53,356 bases of DNA from Bacteroidota bacterium (GTDB lineage Bacteria; Bacteroidota; Bacteroidia; Chitinophagales; Chitinophagaceae). A model generated the notes under the pieces. That model was not told the origin of the DNA and ran no database searches. It saw only the letters and a list, made by a program, of their open reading frames with translations. The translations under genes were made by a program, and so were the position numbers. Location of the stretch: positions 1 to 53,356 of the forward strand of contig JAFDYG010000285.1 of assembly GCA_018267545.1 (NCBI GenBank), read 5' to 3'. Of the stretch, positions 8,675 to 16,517 are shown piece by piece. How positions within the stretch are numbered: position 1 is the stretch's first letter; every line of letters begins with the position of its first letter.

Positions 8675-9349
8675 CAGTAGTGTAATTTATAAGACAAAGC
8701 TATCAGTTGCCCGACCCCACTACGATAACAATTGTTAAGAATTCCTCTCCCATTTATTGCAGTCGATATTGCAGTTGTTACTTCATCTCTTTTTTACTAA
8801 TACAGTATAATTCAAATCAAATAGTTAATAGAAAACTTGCAGAGTTATTCTATGGAACTAGTTAATTATTTACAAATTGCAGTTGAGCAGATTAAGTATT
8901 AGAAGTCAAATTAATATTATCGATTTCGTTGCAGTCGAGGCCAATTTCATTGCAGTCGAAGCCATTTTCGTTGCAGTCACCCGCATTTTTGCTAAGGCAA
9001 TAGATAGAAAAATGGAAAACTCAATATTGCCCTCTTTGATAATCAAAAACTTAGGATAACCGAATACTAGTTCATCTATGGGATTATAGTTCTGCCATAA
9101 ATAATTCTGCAAGTTAAAGAGAAGCAACACATTACCACTGCTTCAGGCCAGAACTCACCGCGACCGCAGCACCAACAACAAAATCTGCCCCGTCACAATC
9201 AACAATTCAACAATCTTCAAAAGAAATGGATTGCTCCGGCAAATAAACCGCTTGCCTTTTCTTCTCGACATGGATGATCGATAACAGCTTTTAACGATTG
9301 ACGTGACTGCTATCGCTTATCCAAAAAATATCGCTTACCCGAAAAAATA
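8675..9349. other. Gene-free AT-rich gap
   Basis: 675 bases between two minus-strand genes. No credible gene was found on either strand; the short frames of 60-74 codons lie across the tandem repeat and lack gene-like composition. The stretch is much more AT-rich than its flanks and holds three tandem 21-bp units plus scattered partial copies. The side near 8675 presumably contains the promoter of the monooxygenase gene, though I saw no perfect TTTG/TAnnTTTG pair. Confidence 0.6.
8928..8990 (+). repeat. Three 21-bp tandem repeats
   Basis: Units at 8928-8948, 8949-8969 and 8970-8990 share the pattern RTTGCAGTCGARGCCAWTTTC, with the third unit the most diverged. Partial copies of TTGCAGTCGA or TTGCAGTTG occur at 8757-8777 (two in a row) and near 8876-8885. 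In one frame the units would read VAVEANF, IAVEAIF and VAVTRIF, but nothing else supports a protein. Confidence 0.75.
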
Positions 9350-11320
9350 TTACTTCCCCGACCAGCTATTATTCCCCCTCTCCACATCCGGCAGCACCTT
9401 CTCCGGGTCCAGCACCACCTTCTCGATCTTCGAAACCGACGCATACTTGAAAGTCCACGTCCCCCCTCTGCGCCAGATTTCCACCGGCAGCACCGTCGTC
9501 CCCGTTCCCCCATTACTCTGAGTAACCGACACAATCACCGGCATAATCATCTTACCCTTATTCTCGATAGTAATCAACGCCCCCTTCGCCGGGTCCCCAT
9601 CGACATACTTCACCGCGGTCACCGCCTGATCCAGCTTCCAGGTAGTAAAAAACCATTCCTTCCAAAACCAGTTCAAATCCTCGCCGGCAGCATTATTGAT
9701 ACAATGGAAGAAGTCGTACGGCGTAGGATGCTTGAACGCCCAGGCTTCCGTATACTTTCTAAAAGCATAGTCGAACCGCTCCTTCCCCACCACGACCGTA
9801 CGAAGCAGGTTAAGCCCATAAGCCGTCTTGCCATAAAATTGATAGTGCTCCTCTTCCGTCATCGCATCCGAAACCGTCATCAGCGGATCCTTATACTGCA
9901 TAAACTGCTCGTAGTCGCGCGAGCCAAAAAACGTCTTATCGAAATACGCCGCCGCATTCACATACTCGCCATTATTAAAAAGGTCGGTAGCGATATAATT
10001 CACATAGGTATTAAAACCCTCGTCCTGCCACATATACCTCCTCTCATTGCTGCCTACAATCATCGGATACCAGTTGTGCCCGATCTCGTGCGCAATCAAA
10101 AACCACAGCCTCGCCCGCACCTCCGCATAGTTATTGAAGATTACCCCCGGATATTCCATCCCCGGTGTAATCCCCGCGCTGCTCACGGCGACGCTCCAGG
10201 GATACTCGAACAAGCTCTTCGAATAGGTCTCGATGCTCGCCTTTAAATATTCGGTCGACCGGGTCCAGGCCGAATCGCCTGCACTCTCCACCGGATAGCA
10301 CGACATCGCAAGAACCTTGCGACCCGAGGGCACATTGACCCTGGCTGCATCCCAGATCATCGCTTTACCGGCGGCCCACGCCACATCCCTCGTATGCTTC
10401 ATCGAAAAATGCCAGGTGAGATTTCCTTTTGCCGTCGGACGGGTAGAGGCTTTGCCCACCTCGTCCGCCCCGATAATCGTAACGGTCTTATCGCTGGCAG
10501 CTGCAGCCGCCAGTCTCTTGATCTCCGTCGCCGTAAGCACTTCCGTCGGATTCAGCAAATCCCCCGAGCCATAAATAATCATTTCCGCCGGAGCCGTTAC
10601 ATAATATTCATAATCGCCATAGTCGCAGTAAAACTCACCAAGTCCCATATATGGCAGCGTATTCCATCCTTCCACTTCATCATATACACACATGCGCGGA
10701 TACCACTGCCCGATCTGATACGATACTCCGTTCTTCGTGTATTGGCGGCCAAACCGTCCCGCGCCATCAAGAGGTATTCTGAATCGGAAATGCATCGTGA
10801 CCGCCACCTTCCCACCACCCGGCAACACCGACTTAGCCAACCGGACCTGCATCCTCGTATCCGTCACAACAGGAGCTACAGCATAAGACTGAGCCCCCTG
10901 CGTAACCGAAACATCCTTTATCTCATACCCGCCATCCTTCGCGGCCAAAATAGAAAAGTAATCCCCCGGATACTTCGTCGCCGCAACGGCCCTTGAAGAA
11001 GACTTGAAAATATTTTGGTCGAGCTGAAGCCACAAATAATCCAGCGAGTCCGGGCTGTTGTTGGTATAATTGATCGTGACGTCACCGGAAACCGTCGTAT
11101 CCTGCTCGCTAAACGTAGCGTGTATCAGATAGCTGGCGCTGTTCTGCCAGTAATTGGGGCCGGGCACACCCTTCGCCGACCGGAACCCGCTGCCCGCAGG
11201 CACGTCAAAATTTTGGGTAAAAAGCTCATGCGGATTATATCCCGCACCCTCCGTCGTTTTTTGCGCACACAGCGACCCTGCGCTCATTGCTACAATAAAA
11301 GCCAATACAAATTTTCTCAT
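9350..11320 (-). CDS. M1 family metallopeptidase, secreted
   Basis: 656 residues with a signal peptide ending SLCAQ. The M1 N-terminal beta domain (about 60-290) precedes the gluzincin domain. The zinc site is H411-E412-x-x-H415 (HEIGHNWYP) with the third ligand E434, 18 residues on (WQDEGF). The usual GxMEN exopeptidase motif appears as PGMEY at about 386-390. The Bacteroidota M1 group with this layout is secreted or periplasmic and cleaves peptides from the N-terminus. It is monocistronic, next to the divergent Gly-rich protein gene. Confidence 0.92.
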   Translation of the reverse strand: MRKFVLAFIVAMSAGSLCAQKTTEGAGYNPHELFTQNFDVPAGSGFRSAKGVPGPNYWQNSASYLIHATFSEQDTTVSGDVTINYTNNSPDSLDYLWLQLDQNIFKSSSRAVAATKYPGDYFSILAAKDGGYEIKDVSVTQGAQSYAVAPVVTDTRMQVRLAKSVLPGGGKVAVTMHFRFRIPLDGAGRFGRQYTKNGVSYQIGQWYPRMCVYDEVEGWNTLPYMGLGEFYCDYGDYEYYVTAPAEMIIYGSGDLLNPTEVLTATEIKRLAAAAASDKTVTIIGADEVGKASTRPTAKGNLTWHFSMKHTRDVAWAAGKAMIWDAARVNVPSGRKVLAMSCYPVESAGDSAWTRSTEYLKASIETYSKSLFEYPWSVAVSSAGITPGMEYPGVIFNNYAEVRARLWFLIAHEIGHNWYPMIVGSNERRYMWQDEGFNTYVNYIATDLFNNGEYVNAAAYFDKTFFGSRDYEQFMQYKDPLMTVSDAMTEEEHYQFYGKTAYGLNLLRTVVVGKERFDYAFRKYTEAWAFKHPTPYDFFHCINNAAGEDLNWFWKEWFFTTWKLDQAVTAVKYVDGDPAKGALITIENKGKMIMPVIVSVTQSNGGTGTTVLPVEIWRRGGTWTFKYASVSKIEKVVLDPEKVLPDVERGNNSWSGK

Positions 11321-11381
11321 GCCAGCAGTTTAAATAGATAATTTCGACCAAAAACCTAATTTAGTCTATATTTCACACTAA

Positions 11382-12065
11382 ATGAGCCCCCATTTTACTT
11401 TATTCCTGCTTCTCTTTCTTTTTAATTTCTGTCCAGACGGATACTCCCAGAAAAAACAAGACCCCGCTAGGAAGGCCGTGAAATTTTCCAGACGAAACAA
11501 ATCCTATAGCATCCACTACGACGGAGAACCGGGCAAAAATGGACGAAGCTCCTTCGATCTTTTTAACTTCCTCAACTTTAGAGGAAGCGAAGGTCACCCT
11601 GGAGGTCCGGGCCCCCATCTGCAAGTCAACGTATCGGCCATCCCCTCCGGAGATTCTATTCTCCTCGCCCTGGCCGTCACCGAAGAAGAGAATCTCGAAA
11701 CGGATTACTTCTATGTAAACCCGCGACGCGGAACCATTAGCATTTTTGCCGACGGAGGTCACGGCGGCAGCGGCGGAGATGGCAGCGATGTCGATTATAC
11801 CAGCGGATACTCAGGAGGCAACGGTGGTCCCGGCGGCGCCATCACGATGACGTACGATTCCTCCGCGATACCGTTTGTCGATTGTCCGTGTATCATCGCA
11901 TTGAACCATGGAGGCAGGGGCGGCGACGGAGGAGAGGGAGGAAGGAAAGGCGATTCCCGGGCCAGCCAGGGATCGCTCGGGATCAACGGCATACCGGGGC
12001 CGCCCGTATGCAAAAAGGATAAGAACGGAAATATCCTGCGGACCATGCCTCCGTTAAAATACTAG
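11382..12065 (+). CDS. Secreted Gly-rich collagen-like protein
   Basis: 227 residues with a signal peptide (hydrophobic 5-17, then SQ). Three Gly-rich blocks are seen: GSEGHPGGPGP near 70-80, DGGHGGSGGDGS with SGGNGGPGG near 125-150, and GGRGGDGGEGGRKG near 175-190. These are separated by short beta-like segments. The G-x-y spacing is irregular, so this is not a true collagen triple-helix repeat. Two Cys (DCPC) and a KKDKNGN tail are present. Similar genes in Bacteroidota are annotated only as hypothetical or collagen-like. A surface or matrix role is possible but unproven. Confidence 0.7.
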   Translation: MSPHFTLFLLLFLFNFCPDGYSQKKQDPARKAVKFSRRNKSYSIHYDGEPGKNGRSSFDLFNFLNFRGSEGHPGGPGPHLQVNVSAIPSGDSILLALAVTEEENLETDYFYVNPRRGTISIFADGGHGGSGGDGSDVDYTSGYSGGNGGPGGAITMTYDSSAIPFVDCPCIIALNHGGRGGDGGEGGRKGDSRASQGSLGINGIPGPPVCKKDKNGNILRTMPPLKY

Positions 12066-12078
12066 ACCCGACGAACCG

Positions 12079-13833
12079 TTATTCAGGATAATAGCCCAAT
12101 TTCTTAATGCGTGAGTAAACGGCGCCCTTGGTTCGGCCGAAATGCTCGGCCATATCGCCGACCGACGCTCCGGCATCCACCATGGTCATAAGCTCCTGGT
12201 CCAGATCGGCCGTCCAGGGCTGATATGCTTCTTTAATGGACCTTCTTTTTTCAGAAATTGTGTACGACTTCTCTTTAGCACCCTTCTTTTCAGCGGCCTT
12301 CGCTCCGCCGCGTGCGGCGCCTTTACCCGCCAGGATGTGCCTGCTCCCCGCAAGACGCTTCGGCGCCAATCCTTCCGGGATAAAAATTTTATGCTTCGCC
12401 CGCGTAACAGCAACATAAAGTAGATTAATCTCCTCGTTCAGCTTTGAAAGATTCAATAAACCGTCCTTACCTTTTTGCTCCGTCTTGATCTTCTCCAGTC
12501 TTTCCTCCGTCATAAAGTCATCGACCAGGTAAACCACATCGTATTCCATACCTTTCGCCCTGTGTACGGTGGAAAATACCATTTCCGCCTTTGCCTTGTC
12601 GTCGCCTTCGATATGCAGTTTCTTCAAAGACTTCATAATGTCGAAGATTTCGTCCCCGTATTCTTTTACGATCTCCGACATCATCGACAATTGAACGTCT
12701 TCCGTCTTTTCGATGTATTCATCCAGCTCATCGAGGTCTTTCATGGACGCTACCAGCTTGTCACGAATACGATCACGCTTGTCGTTGTGCAGGTTCAGCA
12801 CATCGTACAAAGAGGCGCCTTCGTCTGCATAGGTGTAGGAATTGATATTCCCTTCGAAATAAATCCGGCGGACACTCCTGTTCTCTGTTATGTATTCGAT
12901 GGCTTTTAAAAGAAGCCCCAGATTGGTCCTTGCAATGGTAGCCTTCGAAACTTCCTTCGTTTCCCTCCCTTTTCCAGTAATGACAACACTGTCGAAGTCC
13001 TGCAGCTTCTTCTTCCAATCCAGGACACTCAGGGCCAGCTCTGCAATATCCTGGGGAAAACGAAAGCTGGCGGAAAGGTGAAAGGTTTTGAAATCCGTCT
13101 TTTCCAGGGAATTTACCGCATGCCGCCAGCCATAAATCTGCTGATGCACATCCCCGACAATGACCTTCGTAGCTTTTTGTCTAAGGAAAATATCCAGCAT
13201 AACCGCAGAAGCGTCCTGCCCCTCATCGAAGAGAATATAATCGAAGGGGAGCAGGGGATTGGACAGCTGGAATTTTTTCAGATAGAAGTCGTGCGTTATG
13301 TCGATCTCCCCCCTGTCCATCTTCGCCAGCAGCAGCCGGGTACCCTCTTCGATCGGAGCGTAGAAAGTCTTGACGAAAGCCCTTGCCGCACTATCTGAAA
13401 TAATGTCCAGGTAATTGAGGTCCTGTACTTTCGGCTTATCGCTATTGCAGAAATAGGTTACAAACTTGCTGATATGGTTTGCCAGGATATATTCGGTGTG
13501 CTTTTCTCCATTGTTTTGAAGCCCCAGCAGGTCAACGATCTCAAAAGTCCTATAGCTCTGCGTCCTTACATTGTATCCATTGGAAAAGACAATGCTTTTA
13601 TAGGCCAGCGAATGAGCCGTCTCGACTTTGACATTACGAAGCCCGCGTTCCTCGATCTTCTTCGCTGCTTCCAGCCGCACGGATTTATTAAAAGCAAGAT
13701 AGAGAATCCTCGAATCTTTGGGCCGTGAAGCCGCATATTCGATAATCGTAGTCGTCTTGCCTGAGCCGGCCACGGCATTGATCTTTATATTCCCCGTAGA
13801 ATGGATGATGGCAATTTGCTCTTCCGTAAGCAT
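12079..13833 (-). CDS. UvrD/FBH1-like superfamily 1 DNA helicase with C-terminal HTH
   Basis: 584 residues. SF1A motifs are in order: Walker A VAGSGKTTT at 21-29; YLAFNKSV (Ia); FDYILFDEGQD (II); VGDVHQQIYGWR (III); LSASFRFP (IV); VFSTVHRAKGMEYDVVYL (V); and LLYVAVTRAKHKIF (VI). The layout, with small 1B/2B domains, resembles FBH1-type helicases more than full-length UvrD. After a Lys/Ala-rich linker the last 45 residues form a helix-turn-helix (DMAEHFGRTKGAVYSRIKKLG) like those in GcrA or Myb-type domains. A role in DNA repair or recombination is inferred. Confidence 0.88.
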   Translation of the reverse strand: MLTEEQIAIIHSTGNIKINAVAGSGKTTTIIEYAASRPKDSRILYLAFNKSVRLEAAKKIEERGLRNVKVETAHSLAYKSIVFSNGYNVRTQSYRTFEIVDLLGLQNNGEKHTEYILANHISKFVTYFCNSDKPKVQDLNYLDIISDSAARAFVKTFYAPIEEGTRLLLAKMDRGEIDITHDFYLKKFQLSNPLLPFDYILFDEGQDASAVMLDIFLRQKATKVIVGDVHQQIYGWRHAVNSLEKTDFKTFHLSASFRFPQDIAELALSVLDWKKKLQDFDSVVITGKGRETKEVSKATIARTNLGLLLKAIEYITENRSVRRIYFEGNINSYTYADEGASLYDVLNLHNDKRDRIRDKLVASMKDLDELDEYIEKTEDVQLSMMSEIVKEYGDEIFDIMKSLKKLHIEGDDKAKAEMVFSTVHRAKGMEYDVVYLVDDFMTEERLEKIKTEQKGKDGLLNLSKLNEEINLLYVAVTRAKHKIFIPEGLAPKRLAGSRHILAGKGAARGGAKAAEKKGAKEKSYTISEKRRSIKEAYQPWTADLDQELMTMVDAGASVGDMAEHFGRTKGAVYSRIKKLGYYPE

Positions 13834-13852
13834 CCCCGATAAAGTTTAACAG

Positions 13853-14848
13853 TTACAACCTTCCAAGCGAGTCGGCAAACCTCGGCAGCCGCATACACCG
13901 AACCGCTTCATTCATCTGTGCCTTCCCATACACCAGCAGCCACTCGTATGTACCCATGGGTAGCTTTCCGGCAGCCATTAATTCCCCAAAGACTTTCAAC
14001 GTAATCCCCTCCATCATCTGATCGACCTGAACATCCCTGGGCTTGCTCCGCACTGCCGTCTGAAACATCAGCAGTGAATAAATTATCCTGGAAATCTGGC
14101 GCATCACATAAAAACGCGCCCTTTTATATTCATCTACCGCCCCGTCGAAATAAATACGCAGCAATTCCGCCTCCTGCTGTTCGGTCTGCACAAAAAAGTT
14201 CGCAGCCGTCGCCAGATCGACGTATCTGTCATTCAGAAACGCCCCGTCCCAATCGATTATCCACAATCGAGCCCCGTCACAAACCAAATTACCGGGATTG
14301 ATATCGTTATGGCTAAACACCCTATCCGGGTCATCCCAGGGATACTTTTCCGTGATCGAAGCATAATACGCAAGACACTCGTCCACTACAGGCCCGCTCA
14401 GCATCCGGGTCTGCAGAAAATCCCCAACAATGCCCCCAACCACCTGCTTCAAGCTATGCCCCAGAACAGAACAGGGAAGAGCGTGTATCGACCGAATGGT
14501 TTGGGCCAGTTCACTGACCAGTCTTTCCGGCCCCAGCACCACTCTCGCCGGTTGGTTTTCGACGTACCCGGTGATAGTAATCCCGGCAGCCGGGTCGAGA
14601 TGATAAAGCTTCGGCGCAATCCCGCCTTCCGACGCACATACCAGCCCCTGATGTTGCCGCTCCGATGGGGTATCCAGCTTCAGCACATACGCTTGTCCCC
14701 CGATCAGCATCTTATAAACGCCTGATCCCGAAAGCCCCCCGGCAAGCCGCTCGATCTTTTCGACCGCAGCCTGCGAAAAAATTTTACCCAACGCTGTCTC
14801 CAAAGCGGCCCTATGCGACTCCGGTATTAAGCTCAAATCATTATCCAT
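13853..14848 (-). CDS. Aminoglycoside phosphotransferase/choline-kinase-like kinase
   Basis: 331 residues. It has a Gly-rich nucleotide loop (AGGLSGSGVYKM, about 36-47), the ATP-binding K57 in YVLKLD, the Brenner catalytic loop SHNDINPGN with D182, and the metal-binding IIDWDGA with D199. These are the marks of the APH/choline kinase fold. The substrate is not determined; homologues phosphorylate choline, aminoglycosides or homoserine. It lies 20 bp upstream of the helicase gene on the same strand and may share a transcript with it. Confidence 0.85.
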   Translation of the reverse strand: MDNDLSLIPESHRAALETALGKIFSQAAVEKIERLAGGLSGSGVYKMLIGGQAYVLKLDTPSERQHQGLVCASEGGIAPKLYHLDPAAGITITGYVENQPARVVLGPERLVSELAQTIRSIHALPCSVLGHSLKQVVGGIVGDFLQTRMLSGPVVDECLAYYASITEKYPWDDPDRVFSHNDINPGNLVCDGARLWIIDWDGAFLNDRYVDLATAANFFVQTEQQEAELLRIYFDGAVDEYKRARFYVMRQISRIIYSLLMFQTAVRSKPRDVQVDQMMEGITLKVFGELMAAGKLPMGTYEWLLVYGKAQMNEAVRCMRLPRFADSLGRL

Positions 14849-14901
14849 GGTTTCAAATAAACAACATTTTTCTATCTTGCACCTAGAAAAATTTATTCCC
14901 C

Positions 14902-15414
14902 ATGAGCATGATCGGTCAGTTCATCCTCGTTACCCCACAAGAGCTCCAGGATTATCTCGGCAACAGCGCGCTGCTGGAGGAAAGAGTGATGAACGCATTT
15001 GAAGAGGACGAAGAAGACCCGGCCTTTTTTGATATCGATAAAAACTGGGAAGCCATTTCTTTCCTGCTAACCGGCGTCCCGGCGGCAGAAATACAAAAAG
15101 CCTATCCTCCCCTCTCCTGGGTCGTATTTGGAGACCATGTTATCGATCAGGAACAGGACCTGGGATACGGCCCCGCCGCTTACCTGACCCTGGAGCAGGT
15201 TAAAGACGTTTCTATCGCTTTAAATAATATATCCACGGCCGATTTTATAGGCAATTACGACGCGGACCAAATGAATAAACAGGGAATCTACCCGGAAGGC
15301 TGGGATAACGCCCCTCGCCAGGAAGGCTGGCTGGCCGAAAGCTTTGAAAACCTAAAAGCATTTTATGAGAAGGCCGCCGCGAGCGATAGGGCCGTAATTA
15401 CCTTTATATCATAA
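14902..15414 (+). CDS. YfbM/DUF1877 family protein
   Basis: 170 residues. The start MSMIGQFILVTPQEL, the central WVVFGDHVIDQ and the GYGPAAYLTLEQV segment match the DUF1877 (YfbM) family of small cytoplasmic proteins of unknown function. The C-terminus is acidic with a YPEGWD motif. A weak -7 box (TATCTTGC) lies at 14873-14880. Its last six bases overlap the 3' end of the convergent PIG-L pseudogene. Confidence 0.8.
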   Translation: MSMIGQFILVTPQELQDYLGNSALLEERVMNAFEEDEEDPAFFDIDKNWEAISFLLTGVPAAEIQKAYPPLSWVVFGDHVIDQEQDLGYGPAAYLTLEQVKDVSIALNNISTADFIGNYDADQMNKQGIYPEGWDNAPRQEGWLAESFENLKAFYEKAAASDRAVITFIS

Positions 15415-15996
15415 CACACTCCGCTTCACCATATCCACCACAAAGCGACGGAAATAAAGCACATTCGTCGTATCCTTTCTCTCCGCCGCAACCCACTCCT
15501 CCACTTCCTGGGGCAGATTCTGGCTCTCGTGACACCGGATGGCCCTGAAATACTTTTCTTTATCCTCCGCACTAAATCGCACCTCCGCATTGAAATATCG
15601 CTTATCGAGATAATTCAGCTCCTCGATTCCAAATTTGGCCGCCTGCTCCTTTGTCCATCCCAAATAATATACCGGATACCGCCCATACCACGCCTCCCTT
15701 AATATAAGCTCCGTAACGACATCCCCCACAATCCGATGATCGGGATGCCCCGTATCTCCGTCCGGTCCGAATGTAACGATCAAATCCGGCTGTATCGCCG
15801 CTATCCTGGTCTCTCTACCCCAAGCTGCCTGACAATATAATAGACCTTCCCCAACCGGGCATACCTGGCCATCATGGGCCCGATGGTCGTTTCATCATCG
15901 GGGTGCGCCAGAATGACCAGAACGACCTTATTGCGCTTGTCCTTTACAAACGCACACTCCACCACCAAATAAAACCAATATAAGTAACCATTTCAT
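15409..15996 (-). pseudogene. PIG-L family deacetylase pseudogene
   Basis: Three parts of one gene lie in three frames. ATG 15996 opens a signal peptide (MKWLLILVLFGGG to KGQAQ) that stops at once. The next frame reads KVVLVILAHPDDETTIGPMM, the zinc-binding AHPDDE motif, to VYYIV. A third frame resumes at RETRIAAIQPDLIVTFGPDG, then GHPDHR, and runs to the TGA at 15409-15411. Compared with intact relatives, about 60-70 residues are missing between VYYIV and the RETRIAA stretch, along with at least two frameshifts. The fragment from 15783 still looks like an ORF but lacks the first half of the zinc site and is probably not functional. Confidence 0.85.
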
Positions 15997-16113
15997 GACC
16001 ATCAAGATACTGCCCCTTCACCGTTTGTACAAGCATCCCCGCCGATAATAAAAACAATACCCGCAAAACCCGCCTACCGCGTACCTTGAAGTCCACAGAA
16101 ACAAAACCTCGAC

Positions 16114-16491
16114 ATGAAAAACTTCAACACGCCCAAAGCACCCCGCATGAGCCAGGCTTTTCCCCAGGCCGTAATCGCAGATAAGTTCATCTTCGTCTCC
16201 GGCACACCCGGCCTCGACCCTAGCACCGGCGCAGTCGTCAGCGCCGACTTCGAAGACCAAACCCGCCAAAGCTTCCAAAATATCAAAACCATCCTCGAAG
16301 AAGCCGGCAGCGGCCTCTCCAGCGTCGTAAAAACAACCATCTTCATGGTCTCCGGTAACGATTTCGGCGTCATCAACAAGGTCTACGGAGAATTTTTTCC
16401 CGAGAATCCCCCCGCCCGAAGCACTCCACAGGTTATGCCCTTCCCTGCAGGCATCCTAATTTCCGTTGAATGTATCGCGCTGATAGCTTAA
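16114..16491 (+). CDS. RidA/YjgF family protein
   Basis: 125 residues filling the whole RidA fold. The key Arg is R102 in PPARSTPQV and the Glu of the active site is in SVECIALI. RidA proteins hydrolyse reactive 2-aminoacrylate and related enamines to ketoacids; members without full catalytic function are also common. The Arg and Glu needed for catalysis are present. It is followed 26 bp later by the S9 peptidase gene on the same strand, so co-transcription is likely. Confidence 0.9.
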   Translation: MKNFNTPKAPRMSQAFPQAVIADKFIFVSGTPGLDPSTGAVVSADFEDQTRQSFQNIKTILEEAGSGLSSVVKTTIFMVSGNDFGVINKVYGEFFPENPPARSTPQVMPFPAGILISVECIALIA

Positions 16492-16517
16492 TTTACACAT
16501 ACCAAAAACTTCCTGCA

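Noticed and set aside
8928-8990. CRISPR array
   Set aside because: Units are adjacent without spacers and only 21 bp long; no cas genes.
8877-9059. 60-codon frame over the tandem repeats
   Set aside because: The frame is open only because 21 is a multiple of three; no start context or homology.
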